In this document: one piece after another, positions 22,267 through 28,762 of the stretch
Numbering within the stretch: the stretch's first letter is position 1
Layout of the letters: every line of letters starts with the position of its first letter
Origin: a virus
IMG/VR virus record: IMGVR_UViG_3300047291_000009
Span: 1-34,613 of that record
Length of the DNA stretch: 34,613 bases
Strand: one strand, 5' to 3'
Position numbers and translations under genes: made by a program
The notes under the pieces: generated by a model
The model's input: the letters and a program-made list of their open reading frames with translations, nothing else
Told to the model about the DNA's origin: nothing
The model's database searches: none

Positions 22267-22454
22267 CACAAGAAGCATTGAAGCTGGCGAACGAACCATG
22301 TAAACACGCTTGGCAATACGCACTTCAGTTGTATGCCCAAACTGGAAAACGCTATGTTTGCGGAAGATGCGGCGAAAGGAGTGAGTGTTTTGACGGTCGA
22401 GACAGCCAAATTGAAGCAAATATTGAGCAAGCTAGAAAGGAACTCTACACATGA
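22263..22454 (+). CDS. 63-residue protein with a CxxC knuckle
   Basis: ATGA overlap with the previous gene. Contains ANEPCKHAWQYALQL and YVCGRCGERSECFDG; the first Cys/His pair and the CGRCG knuckle could bind zinc. Ends in a helix and overlaps the next gene by ATGA. Function unknown. Confidence 0.6.
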   Translation: MTQEALKLANEPCKHAWQYALQLYAQTGKRYVCGRCGERSECFDGRDSQIEANIEQARKELYT

Positions 22455-22798
22455 TTGAAGTATTGAAACAGGCACTTGAGGCGTTGGAAGATGTTGGCGT
22501 TTTGACCGACAGAGAATGGCAAGCAGTTCACAAGAACAAAGCCAACGAATTACGCCAAGCCATTGCAGAGTTGGAAAGCCAAGAGCCTGTATGCCCCGAA
22601 TGCAAAGCAGAAGTTCTTTATGAGTGCGTTGCTTGTAGTCGCAACAACTACCCACCACAGCGCACATGGGTAGGGCTGACGGATGATGAGCATTGCGACA
22701 TTTGGTACAAAGAATCACTTGATTGGATGGAATATGGCAAAGCCATTGAAGCCAAACTCAAGCAAAAGAACGGCTATGCCGAGGAGAAGAACACATGA
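22451..22798 (+). CDS. 115-residue conserved phage protein
   Basis: ATGA overlap upstream. An N-terminal helix MIEVLKQALEALEDVG and ELRQAIAELESQEP are followed by cysteines CPECKAEVLYECVACSRN and WVGLTDDEHCDIWYK. The helix, RQAIAE and WVGLTDDE parts are frequent modules in phage early proteins, assembled in different orders. It probably binds zinc; role unknown. Confidence 0.65.
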   Translation: MIEVLKQALEALEDVGVLTDREWQAVHKNKANELRQAIAELESQEPVCPECKAEVLYECVACSRNNYPPQRTWVGLTDDEHCDIWYKESLDWMEYGKAIEAKLKQKNGYAEEKNT

Positions 22799-22962
22799 AC
22801 AAAAGCGCATTTGATTACTCAGGGCCATCCCTATGGACAAGAGATGCTCAACTTCAGAAAATCAACATAGGAAAGATCAATGGCACTAAAAGGCGTGAAC
22901 AGATGAAACGCACTGAGATACCAGATTACCACCCACTTCAAAGCAGGAAAAATAAGAAATGA
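22795..22962 (+). CDS. 55-residue basic protein, first of a tandem related pair
   Basis: ATGA overlap with the preceding stop. Sequence begins MNKSAFDYSGPSLWTRDAQL and is rich in Lys, Arg and Gln, ending RKNKK. Its N-terminal half (AFDYxxxxxW) matches that of the next gene, suggesting duplication. No family recognised. Confidence 0.55.
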   Translation: MNKSAFDYSGPSLWTRDAQLQKINIGKINGTKRREQMKRTEIPDYHPLQSRKNKK

Positions 22963-23129
22963 AAACAGCCTTTGACTATAAAGATCAACCCTCAATCTGG
23001 CTGACAGACACAAAGATGAAACGGTTTAAACAAGGTGAGGAATACGCCAAGAAGAAGCAGGACAGTAGAGACATCAACGACAAGAATCAGGTGTTCATCT
23101 ACTCAAAAGCACTGTCTCGCAAAAAATGA
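22959..23129 (+). CDS. 56-residue basic protein, second of the tandem pair
   Basis: ATGA overlap upstream and downstream. Begins MKTAFDYKDQPSIWLTDTKM and continues KRFKQGEEYAKKKQDSRDIN, highly charged and helical. Shares the AFDY...W opening with the preceding gene. Possibly a small nucleic-acid-binding protein. Confidence 0.55.
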   Translation: MKTAFDYKDQPSIWLTDTKMKRFKQGEEYAKKKQDSRDINDKNQVFIYSKALSRKK

Positions 23130-23311
23130 TTCAACAAATTCGTACATTCTTTGGCAGACAAAGAGGATCGAAAGGCAACAGACATGTCAGTGTTGTCACA
23201 GGAATAGCTTGGATTTGCTTGGGTTGCGGGAAAGTGTTCACTAACAAACAGTTGTCAGCACTTCATAGGTGTATTAGGGAAATTCCCTATATCAATCATG
23301 ATAATGTCTGA
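23126..23311 (+). CDS. 61-residue C2HC zinc-finger-like protein
   Basis: ATGA overlap upstream. A basic N terminus (TFFGRQRGSKGNRHVS) precedes WICLGCGKVFTNKQLSALHR and a further Cys: Cys-x2-Cys then His-x-Cys, close to a classical finger. Likely nucleic-acid binding. The TGA stop lies within an operator palindrome (23305-23313). Confidence 0.6.
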   Translation: MIQQIRTFFGRQRGSKGNRHVSVVTGIAWICLGCGKVFTNKQLSALHRCIREIPYINHDNV

Positions 23312-23313
23312 CA
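23275..23313 (+). promoter_or_regulatory. Operator pair before the 23354 gene
   Basis: A perfect palindrome TAGGGAA-A-TTCCCTA (23275-23289) is followed by TGTCTGACA (23305-23313). Both motifs recur at the 21602-21625 control region in the same order and similar spacing. I do not see a clear -10/-35 pair, but the combination suggests an internal regulated promoter within the operon. Confidence 0.5.
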
Positions 23314-23353
23314 GAATACACGCATTGATAGGTTTTTTTAAAAGGAGTGAAAA

Positions 23354-23692
23354 ATGTTTGATATTGAGAAAGAAACTTGGATGGCATTGCAAGACCTCAA
23401 TTCTGAGGATGTTGCAGATGCAATCTGTGATAGTGATGCAATAGTAGAAGCAATACAGTCAAGTGCTTGGACTGATGTTACAGACATAATCAGAGCCAGA
23501 GTCGAGCTTAAAGCAAAGCGTTTGGCACAAGTAGCACTTGATCTGCCTTTAACCCCTTGGGTGGACTCAGAAGAAGAATTAAATCTGTGGCGTTGTTATC
23601 GCATTGAACGACAACAAGCAGCCTTGGAAGACCGCAAGGTAAAGACTAAAATCAATCCCTATTCCAAGAGCGAGGTCAACAATGAAGACTAA
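23354..23692 (+). CDS. 112-residue acidic helical protein
   Basis: AAAAGGAG gives one of the strongest ribosome binding sites in the window. The protein begins MFDIEKETWMALQDLNSEDV and is acidic in the first half, more basic at the end (QQAALEDRKVKTKINPYSK). No recognised domain. It is the first gene after the internal operator pair and overlaps the next gene by eleven bases. Confidence 0.6.
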   Translation: MFDIEKETWMALQDLNSEDVADAICDSDAIVEAIQSSAWTDVTDIIRARVELKAKRLAQVALDLPLTPWVDSEEELNLWRCYRIERQQAALEDRKVKTKINPYSKSEVNNED

Positions 23693-23870
23693 GCTATATC
23701 TTGATCGGATTATTGAGGAACATTCAAATGAATACTATTGTGCATTCTGTATTAAGCCACATAACCCAAAAAATCAGTGCTGTGATGATTCGTTTTTTAT
23801 CTTATTTCGAGATTTGGACACCGACACTCAGCATCAACGAGCGGCAGAAATTGCGGCAAAAGGCGGCTAA
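23682..23870 (+). CDS. 62-residue cysteine-containing protein
   Basis: Starts inside the preceding gene. Contains YYCAFCIKPH and NQCCDDSFFILFRDLD, consistent with a small zinc site (CxxC...CC). Ends HQRAAEIAAKGG. The pattern resembles other short early phage proteins. Function unknown. Confidence 0.55.
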   Translation: MKTKLYLDRIIEEHSNEYYCAFCIKPHNPKNQCCDDSFFILFRDLDTDTQHQRAAEIAAKGG

Positions 23871-24102
23871 ACGAATCAAGCAGCAGCCAAAGGTACAACG
23901 GGTGGTTATGCCATCCAAACTAATCACCGACCCTGAATTTGGGTATGTGAACTCAGCCCTGACAGATGTGTCAGCAACATGGAAGAAGCATTCAACAGGA
24001 GTAAAAAATGCTGGATTATTCGACAATCCTAATGCGGATAGAAAGAACAACAAAGAGTCTAGAGGAGAAGTGCCTACACAAAAAATACGCAGGGTTCAGT
24101 AA
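23785..24102 (+). CDS. Basic hypothetical protein, start uncertain
   Basis: The C-terminal part (from about 23820: INERQKLRQKAAKRIKQQPK, then VVMPSKLITDPEFGYVNSAL) looks like real coding sequence, basic then mixed. The start is unclear. ATG 23785 has no binding site and overlaps the previous gene by 86 bases; GTG 23902 has AAGG eight bases upstream. The end overlaps the next gene by 95 bases in another frame. Confidence 0.45.
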   Translation: MIRFLSYFEIWTPTLSINERQKLRQKAAKRIKQQPKVQRVVMPSKLITDPEFGYVNSALTDVSATWKKHSTGVKNAGLFDNPNADRKNNKESRGEVPTQKIRRVQ

Positions 24103-24205
24103 CGACCTTGCTCAAATTCACAGTGACTTGACGTTACTAGGAATGTGGGCAATGAGTCAAGAAGCAAGAGATATTTTTAACGATGTGATGGGAGTTGAGG
24201 AATGA
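24008..24205 (+). CDS. 65-residue helical protein
   Basis: CAGGAG lies seven bases before the ATG. The sequence, starting MLDYSTILMRIERTTKSLEE with FSNDLAQIHSDLTLLGMWAM later, is all helical and amphipathic. It overlaps the annealing-protein gene by ATGA (24202-24205), so the two are co-translated. A partner role is possible but not shown. Confidence 0.6.
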   Translation: MLDYSTILMRIERTTKSLEEKCLHKKYAGFSNDLAQIHSDLTLLGMWAMSQEARDIFNDVMGVEE

Positions 24206-24762
24206 ATCAAGAACAGGTGTTAAGTCTTCTCAGTAAGAATGTCAATGAACATACTGAGAAAAAAGGAAGTTTGACATATCTTTCATGGGCGTGGGCATGG
24301 GCTGAAGCACTCAAATCAGACCCTGATGCAACATACAAGATTGAAATGTTTGATGGTAAATGTTTCATGGAAATAAACGGCACTGCAATGGTGTTCGTAA
24401 CAGTCACAATGTTTGGCAAACCAATGACTTGCCAACTTCCAGTGATGGATTTCCGCAACAAAGCAATCATTAATCCTGATGCATTTGCAGTCAACACTGC
24501 CATCATGCGTTGCATGACTAAGGCTTTGTCTCTGCATGGTCTTGGCCTTTACATCTATGCGGGTGAAGACTTGCCAGAGGGTGAGGGTTCAGACGTTGAT
24601 GTAGGCGTGATGATTGACCATTTGGCAGCTATTGATGCTGCTTCAACCCTTGAGGAACTGAAAGATGCTTATACAACTGCTTACACTGCTTGCGGTGCTG
24701 ATAAAAGCTGGCAAAAGAAAGTAATTGATGCAAAAGATAAGCGTAAAGGAGCATTGAAATGA
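24202..24762 (+). CDS. Single-strand annealing protein, Sak/DUF1071 family
   Basis: 186 residues. The opening LTYLSWAWAWAEAL (residues 24-37), the beta strands around YKIEMFDGKCFMEINGTAMV and MVFVTVTMFGKPMTCQLPVM, and NTAIMRCMTKALSLHGLGLY with YAGEDLP are the recurrent parts of the DUF1071 family. Members are Rad52-superfamily annealing proteins. It should coat and anneal single strands made by the exonuclease encoded 460 bases downstream. The C-terminal helix region (about 135-186) is a variable tail. Confidence 0.8.
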   Translation: MNQEQVLSLLSKNVNEHTEKKGSLTYLSWAWAWAEALKSDPDATYKIEMFDGKCFMEINGTAMVFVTVTMFGKPMTCQLPVMDFRNKAIINPDAFAVNTAIMRCMTKALSLHGLGLYIYAGEDLPEGEGSDVDVGVMIDHLAAIDAASTLEELKDAYTTAYTACGADKSWQKKVIDAKDKRKGALK

Positions 24763-25043
24763 AAGTCAAAACAACCGCCCACATTCACTATTGCAAGTAC
24801 GATTGGGATACCGAAGGCAAGTTTGAAGTTCTCAGTTTTAAAGCTGAAGACGACAATTACAGAACCTATGTAGGCGAACAAGAAATTGAAATTGACGTAC
24901 CTGATGACTATGACCCACGGGGACAGAAAATTGCTGCTTTGGAAAAGCAAAAGCAAAATGTCATGGCTGAGTATCAAAAGACAGTGACTGAAATCAATGA
25001 GCGCATCAACAAGTTGCAAGCATTGGAGTACACAAATGAATAA
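24759..25043 (+). CDS. 94-residue conserved phage protein with coiled coil
   Basis: ATGA overlap with the annealing-protein gene. The N-terminal 55 residues form a beta-rich domain (EGKFEVLSFKAEDDNYRTY, then EIEIDVPDDYDPR). Residues 56-92 are a heptad-like coiled coil (ALEKQKQNVMAEYQKTVTEI). Similar proteins sit beside recombination genes in other phages. Function unknown; perhaps an accessory of the recombination pair. Confidence 0.65.
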   Translation: MKVKTTAHIHYCKYDWDTEGKFEVLSFKAEDDNYRTYVGEQEIEIDVPDDYDPRGQKIAALEKQKQNVMAEYQKTVTEINERINKLQALEYTNE

Positions 25044-25227
25044 CCCACCAGCATTTCCAACAGGCACAGGGGTTACGCCTTACAACCCCGGCATGACATT
25101 GCGTGACTACATGGCGGCAAAGGCTATGCAAGGAATGATGCATGACGTTGACCAACCACACTGTGATTACATTGCACAGAAATCTTACCAAATGGCAGAC
25201 GCAATGCTGAAAGCGAGGGAAGCATGA
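25036..25227 (+). CDS. 63-residue conserved phage protein
   Basis: Start at ATG 25036, which overlaps the previous gene's end. The segments NPPAFPTGTGVTPYNPG, MTLRDYMAAKAMQGMM and MADAMLKAREA are a well-known combination in small early proteins of many phages of Gram-negative bacteria. Function is not known. Ends in an ATGA overlap with the exonuclease gene. Confidence 0.7.
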   Translation: MNNPPAFPTGTGVTPYNPGMTLRDYMAAKAMQGMMHDVDQPHCDYIAQKSYQMADAMLKAREA

Positions 25228-25844
25228 GCGAAGTTATCCAAGGAAGCGAAGCATGGTTTCAGCAAAGATGCGGCAAGGCAACTGCATCCAGAATCTCTGA
25301 CATTGTTGCTAAGACAAAGACAGGCTACAGCACAAGCAGAGCAAACTACATGGCACAACTGGTAGTCGAGCGCATGACTAACCAAGTGGCAGAGTCTTAC
25401 AGCAATGCAGCTATGGAGTGGGGTATCGAAAACGAGGAATTTGCTCGTGCCGCATACGAGGCTAAAACAGGCAATATGGTGGATCAGGTAGGTGCTATTG
25501 ACCATCCAAGAATTGCACTGTCTGCTGCCTCTCCTGATGGCCTTGTAGGTGATGATGGATGCTTAGAGATCAAGTGTCCTAACACTGCCACACACATTGA
25601 AACCCTTTTGGGTGACGAGCCAGCAAAGAAGTATTACGACCAAATGCAGTGGCAAATGGTTTGTGCAAACAGAAGTTGGTGCGACTTTGTGAGTTTCGAC
25701 CCACGAATGCCAGCGCACTTACAACTGTTTGTCAAAAGGATCGAGCGCAATGATATTTATATTGCAGAACTCGAAAGTGAGGTTATCCGCTTCTTGGCTG
25801 AAGTAGATGACAAGGTTAAAAAACTCAATGAAATTAAGGTGTAA
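25224..25844 (+). CDS. YqaJ/lambda-exonuclease-like recombination nuclease
   Basis: 206 residues. Motifs of the family appear in order: GSEAWFQQRCGKATASRISD near the start, NAAMEWGIENEEFARAAYE, SPDGLVGDDGCLEIKCP (acidic and Lys catalytic residues), and YYDQMQWQM. The enzyme digests duplex ends to expose single strands for the annealing protein. It is coupled upstream by ATGA. An HNH endonuclease gene follows directly. Confidence 0.88.
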   Translation: MSEVIQGSEAWFQQRCGKATASRISDIVAKTKTGYSTSRANYMAQLVVERMTNQVAESYSNAAMEWGIENEEFARAAYEAKTGNMVDQVGAIDHPRIALSAASPDGLVGDDGCLEIKCPNTATHIETLLGDEPAKKYYDQMQWQMVCANRSWCDFVSFDPRMPAHLQLFVKRIERNDIYIAELESEVIRFLAEVDDKVKKLNEIKV

Positions 25845-25856
25845 ATATGGAACAGC
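25839..25856 (+). repeat. Left copy of a direct repeat flanking the HNH gene
   Basis: GTGTAAATATGGAACAGC here resembles GTGTTAAATGGAACAGC at 26339-26355. The repeat includes the stop of the exonuclease gene and the start of the HNH gene. It looks like a scar of HNH insertion. Confidence 0.55.
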
Positions 25857-26359
25857 TACAGATTAGCCAAGAGTATGTTTTTTCTGCATTTGACTATCAA
25901 GATGGTCAATTGATTAGAAAGATCGGCAGAAAAGGTGAAATTGGCTCTGTTGCTGGCTGTATTCACAAGGGTACGGGCTATGTACATATCAAGATAAAAA
26001 CAAAGTCTTTTAAGGCGCATCGTTTGATTTTCTTGTATCACAATGGATATTTGCCTGAACTCATTGACCACATTGATGGAAACAGATCAAACAATCGAAT
26101 TGAAAATTTGAGAGAGGCAAGCACACAAGAAAATGCCCATAATCAAAAGATTCGATTGACTAATTCTTCAGGCGTTAAAGGAGTTTCATGGCATAAAGTC
26201 AATAAAAAATGGAAGGTTGCATTGAGTAAAAACTATAAACCTTATTATTTTGGTTCTTACGAAGACAAAGAGTTAGCTGATCTTGTTGCTGTTGAAGCTA
26301 CGGATTTTCTACACAAAAATTTTTCAGCATATAAAGGAGTGTTAAATGGAACAGCGTGA
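25847..26359 (+). CDS. HNH homing endonuclease with AP2-like domain
   Basis: 170 residues. An N-terminal beta region (residues 10-55) is followed by the HNH core: [11 protein letters not shown] (H58, H65) and [19 protein letters not shown] (D74, H75, N87). A C-terminal AP2-like domain comprises [17 protein letters not shown] and [17 protein letters not shown]. Such genes are mobile and insert between other genes. Here it separates the exonuclease from the SSB-like gene without disrupting either. It has no good ribosome site of its own. Confidence 0.85.
   Translation: MEQLQISQEYVFSAFDYQDGQLIRKIGRKGEIGSVAGCIHKGTGYVHIKIKTKSFKAHRLIFLYHNGYLPELIDHIDGNRSNNRIENLREASTQENAHNQKIRLTNSSGVKGVSWHKVNKKWKVALSKNYKPYYFGSYEDKELADLVAVEATDFLHKNFSAYKGVLNGTA
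26339..26355 (+). repeat. Right copy of the direct repeat flanking the HNH gene
   Basis: Covers the start codon region of the SSB-like gene (ATG 26346). The shared ATGGAACAGC means the first codons of the HNH gene copy those of the downstream gene. Confidence 0.55.
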
Positions 26360-26597
26360 TAACAGCGGAGTACTTTTTCGCAACGACAAGAAAGAAAAAG
26401 ACAATCATCCCGACTATAAAGGGAACATTCGGGTTGCTGGTCAGGAATTCTGGCTCTCAGCATGGATTAAAGAGGGTAAGAACGGCAAGTTCATGGGACT
26501 AGCCGTCAGCCCTAAAGAAGAACAAGCAGCACAGCCAGCTAAGGCCAAGCCTAAATCTGGTTTTGATGACTTGGAATCCGATAATATACCGTTTTGA
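26346..26597 (+). CDS. SSB-like single-stranded-DNA-binding protein
   Basis: 83 residues; AAAGGAG upstream of the ATG. An OB-like beta core ([20 protein letters not shown], then [16 protein letters not shown] and [10 protein letters not shown]) is followed by a flexible Ala/Lys/Pro linker and the acidic tail [10 protein letters not shown]. That tail is the classic protein-interaction end of SSB. It completes the exonuclease-annealing-SSB recombination set. Family membership is by tail and fold pattern. Confidence 0.7.
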   Translation: MEQRDNSGVLFRNDKKEKDNHPDYKGNIRVAGQEFWLSAWIKEGKNGKFMGLAVSPKEEQAAQPAKAKPKSGFDDLESDNIPF

Positions 26598-26653
26598 TGT
26601 AACTTAATGGGGAAAGCGTAAGTGAGTACCCACTAACTTTGATAGGAGTTGAT

Positions 26654-26950
26654 ATGACTTTAAGTTTTATAGAACGTAAGCAGATATGGTGGAATTGGCA
26701 TAAAGAGAATCCCCATGTTTGGGAATACTTTGAAAAGTTTGCCTTAGAAGCAGTTGCCAATGGGCATAAAAAGGTCAGTCATTGGCTGATAATCAATAGA
26801 ATTAGGTGGGAAGTTACCATAGTCACTACTGGTTCAGACTTCAAGATCAGTAACGATTACATTGCTTTTTATGCAAGACTCTGGAAAGCAAAATATCCTG
26901 AATACAAGGACTTGTTTAACACTAAACAGATGATTGGAGAACCAAGATGA
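26654..26950 (+). CDS. 98-residue conserved phage protein
   Basis: Start at ATG 26654 (AGGAG upstream; an in-frame ATG 15 bases earlier overlaps the site). Segments NPHVWEYFEKFALEAVANGH, INRIRWEVTIVTTGSDFKIS and NDYIAFYARLWKAKYPEY form a pattern I know from many phages, especially those with Sak/exonuclease modules. Function unknown. ATGA overlap with the next gene. Confidence 0.65.
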   Translation: MTLSFIERKQIWWNWHKENPHVWEYFEKFALEAVANGHKKVSHWLIINRIRWEVTIVTTGSDFKISNDYIAFYARLWKAKYPEYKDLFNTKQMIGEPR

Positions 26951-27045
26951 TTGCAAATGTCTTTTCCTTGATTTTACTTTTGGCTTTTGGTGGAGGAGTC
27001 CTCATACTTGGAATATGGGTCTTCCTCCACTTCTTTGACGATTAA
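26947..27045 (+). CDS. 32-residue membrane peptide
   Basis: ATGA overlap with the preceding gene; encodes MIANVFSLILLLAFGGGVLI and then LGIWVFLHFFDD, a single membrane helix with an acidic tail. It is the last gene of the rightward operon. Its stop overlaps the stop of the convergent endolysin gene (27042-27045). A small lysis regulator or superinfection peptide is possible. Confidence 0.5.
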   Translation: MIANVFSLILLLAFGGGVLILGIWVFLHFFDD

Positions 27046-27506
27046 GCGTGTAGACCATTCAAATACTGAGTCTTTCCCGTAACCTTGACAGCAGTCAACT
27101 CTTGATTCTTCAGGTTGTTGGGGTCATACGACACATGAACCCATCCACTATCGGGTATACCCTGTGTGTAGAACTCTAAGATCAACTGTGTGTAGTCCAA
27201 GTTGTCCATGATCCACTGAGCCAGATCAGCATTAGCAATACCAGCTATCTCAATGTCAGCAGCTTGACCCTTGCAATGGTCTGATGTTTTAGAGCCACCA
27301 ACAGCCGCATTAGACTCTGGAGAGCGATAACCTGAGTTCACGGTAACAGACTTGCCAAAATGCTCTCTAACAGGCTGTAGGACGTTCTCACACAATGCTT
27401 TGAGGTTCTCAATGGTTGCTTCATCAGGCGTGTTGTCCAGACCCAAACGAGTGGCAGTGTCGGACTTTGTCAGTTCTTTCAGGGTGAAGTTGGCAGATAA
27501 GTTCAT
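27042..27506 (-). CDS. Endolysin, peptidase M15 type
   Basis: 154 residues. The zinc-peptidase motif SDHCKGQAADIE (H77, D84) and WVHVSY (H124) are intact, with VNSGYRSPESNAAVGG before them; E111 is a candidate catalytic acid. This family cleaves peptide bonds in peptidoglycan. There is no signal peptide, so release needs the holin. It overlaps the Rz gene by ATGA (27503-27506). Confidence 0.85.
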   Translation of the reverse strand: MNLSANFTLKELTKSDTATRLGLDNTPDEATIENLKALCENVLQPVREHFGKSVTVNSGYRSPESNAAVGGSKTSDHCKGQAADIEIAGIANADLAQWIMDNLDYTQLILEFYTQGIPDSGWVHVSYDPNNLKNQELTAVKVTGKTQYLNGLHA

Positions 27507-27988
27507 GGTTTGACTTTCAAGGTTTGGAGGGCTTCGTTGTAGAGGGAGACACAGGTTGCAAGTTTTCTGATGGCGGCATCTCCTTCGTCTGTGATGGCGA
27601 TAAGAGCTTTAGCAATTTCTGGGTCAAGTTCGGCTGATGCACTTCCTGAGTTACTTCCGCTGGTAGCGGTGGTATCTGAGGAGGCGTGTACGGCGCACTC
27701 TGAGGCTTTGACAGCGATCCGCAACCGCAAAGCACCACTGTCAATATCACTATTACGCTTTTGCTGTAAAAGTTTAGCATTTTGATTGGCTTTCATCAGT
27801 TGGTTAGATTGGGTATTTACAGCAGCCACAAGTGCCTGTTCCTTTTGTCGAGCATCTGCATTCAAAGCAGCAATCTGAAGCTGTTGTTTAGTAAACTCAT
27901 CGTGTTTACCCTTAGAGTATCCACCGCCAAAGGCAGAACCAATGGCGATCAATATACCCAAGATTACCCAAGGATTAAACAGACTCAT
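27503..27988 (-). CDS. Rz: Inner-membrane spanin (Rz-like)
   Basis: 161 residues. A single N-terminal membrane segment (WVILGILIAIGSAFGG, residues 7-22) is followed by a long charged periplasmic helix (QQLQIAALNADARQKEQALV). Two cysteines in the C-terminal half could form a disulfide. A second gene for an outer-membrane lipoprotein is nested inside it, which is diagnostic of Rz/Rz1. It bridges the envelope and finishes lysis by membrane fusion. Confidence 0.85.
   Translation of the reverse strand: MSLFNPWVILGILIAIGSAFGGGYSKGKHDEFTKQQLQIAALNADARQKEQALVAAVNTQSNQLMKANQNAKLLQQKRNSDIDSGALRLRIAVKASECAVHASSDTTATSGSNSGSASAELDPEIAKALIAITDEGDAAIRKLATCVSLYNEALQTLKVKP
27517..27780 (-). CDS. Rz1: Outer-membrane spanin lipoprotein (Rz1-like), nested in Rz
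   Basis: 87 residues, fully inside the Rz gene in another frame. The N terminus MLNFYSKSVIVILTVVLCGC is a lipoprotein signal with the lipobox LCGC (Cys20 would be lipidated). The rest is Pro/Ser/Thr/Gln rich (PYTPPQIPPLPAEVTQ, SPSTTKPSKP), as in Rz1 proteins. Together with Rz it forms the spanin complex. Confidence 0.8.
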   Translation of the reverse strand: MLNFYSKSVIVILTVVLCGCGSLSKPQSAPYTPPQIPPLPAEVTQEVHQPNLTQKLLKLLSPSQTKEMPPSENLQPVSPSTTKPSKP

Positions 27989-28305
27989 GGCTTAGGCGGT
28001 TCATCATTGTCAACAACTTCAGCCTTTGATGTCGCAGTAGCTATTGCTTTGACACCAGAGCGACCAGCAACACCACCCAAAACACCAGTAATAAACACCA
28101 TGATGGTATTGATCTGTTGCGTGTAAATCTTGTCAATTGCTGCCATGCCTGACATTGGCTGAGTTACAAATGAGACTGAATACAGGAACATTGCCACTGA
28201 TCCAAGAAGAATCAGGGTCAAGGAAAAGATTACGATTGCCCAAATTCTGACTTCAATTTCATCAGAAGTCATGCGAGTATTTTTGTTCATCACGATTGTT
28301 GGCAT
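27985..28305 (-). CDS. Holin-like membrane protein
   Basis: 106 residues. Started at ATG 28305 with GGAG eight bases upstream; a GTG is adjacent. Two hydrophobic helices (residues about 22-44: IWAIVIFSLTLILLGSVAMF; and 66-84: INTIMVFITGVLGGVAGRSG) and a charged C-terminal tail are typical of phage holins. It is encoded next to Rz and upstream of the endolysin, with ATGA overlap at 27985-27988. Confidence 0.65.
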   Translation of the reverse strand: MPTIVMNKNTRMTSDEIEVRIWAIVIFSLTLILLGSVAMFLYSVSFVTQPMSGMAAIDKIYTQQINTIMVFITGVLGGVAGRSGVKAIATATSKAEVVDNDEPPKP

Positions 28306-28478
28306 CACTTTTTCTCCTGTTCGGGTTTAACTAACATTTCTGGACAAGTGGCTGTAGCAGTACAAATAGGGGGTTTGCACTCAGCATTCTGCCAATTTTG
28401 AGGGTCTTGGCAAGGATATCTAAAACGATCCTGACAAGCGGTTAACAAGACTAGCGTTATCAAGAAGAATATTTTCAT
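28305..28478 (-). CDS. 57-residue lipoprotein
   Basis: MKIFFLITLVLLTAC is a clear lipoprotein signal (lipobox LTAC, Cys15). The mature part has regularly spaced cysteines (RYPCQDPQNWQNAECKPPIC, then TATCPE). I recall a similar short lipoprotein next to lysis genes of other podoviruses. It is coupled to neighbours by ATGA (28475-28478) and TGATG (28303-28307). Envelope function is likely but unproven. Confidence 0.65.
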   Translation of the reverse strand: MKIFFLITLVLLTACQDRFRYPCQDPQNWQNAECKPPICTATATCPEMLVKPEQEKK

Positions 28479-28762
28479 TTATCTTTCTCCCTTTCTTTTT
28501 GCTCAATTTTCTGTCTCATCTTTTCGACCTTTTCAACCTGAGCCTTGGCCTCATTCTTAGTCTCTAAGATGTCAAGATAAAGAAATCCCATCAGTGGCAA
28601 CAACAAGGCAATCAACAAGCAAGCAGCAATCCATCCCACTATGTCTTCCTCCACTGACTTACGAACAGTAACCACGCCCACAGGTAGAGGAGGAATATAG
28701 AAGTCGCTACTAGGTACGCTATTTTTAGCTGGAAGTTTCTTTCTTCCTCCTTGCGTTGCCAT
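28475..28762 (-). CDS. Membrane protein with periplasm-like coiled coil
   Basis: 95 residues. A basic/proline-rich N terminus (FYIPPLPVGVVTVRK) is followed by one membrane helix (WIAACLLIALLLPLMGFLYL, residues 44-63) and a charged coiled coil (KAQVEKVEKMRQKIEQKERE). This is the shape of an inner-membrane spanin-like or virion-associated protein. It overlaps the preceding gene by 124 bases and is coupled to the lipoprotein by ATGA. Confidence 0.55.
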   Translation of the reverse strand: MATQGGRKKLPAKNSVPSSDFYIPPLPVGVVTVRKSVEEDIVGWIAACLLIALLLPLMGFLYLDILETKNEAKAQVEKVEKMRQKIEQKEREKDK

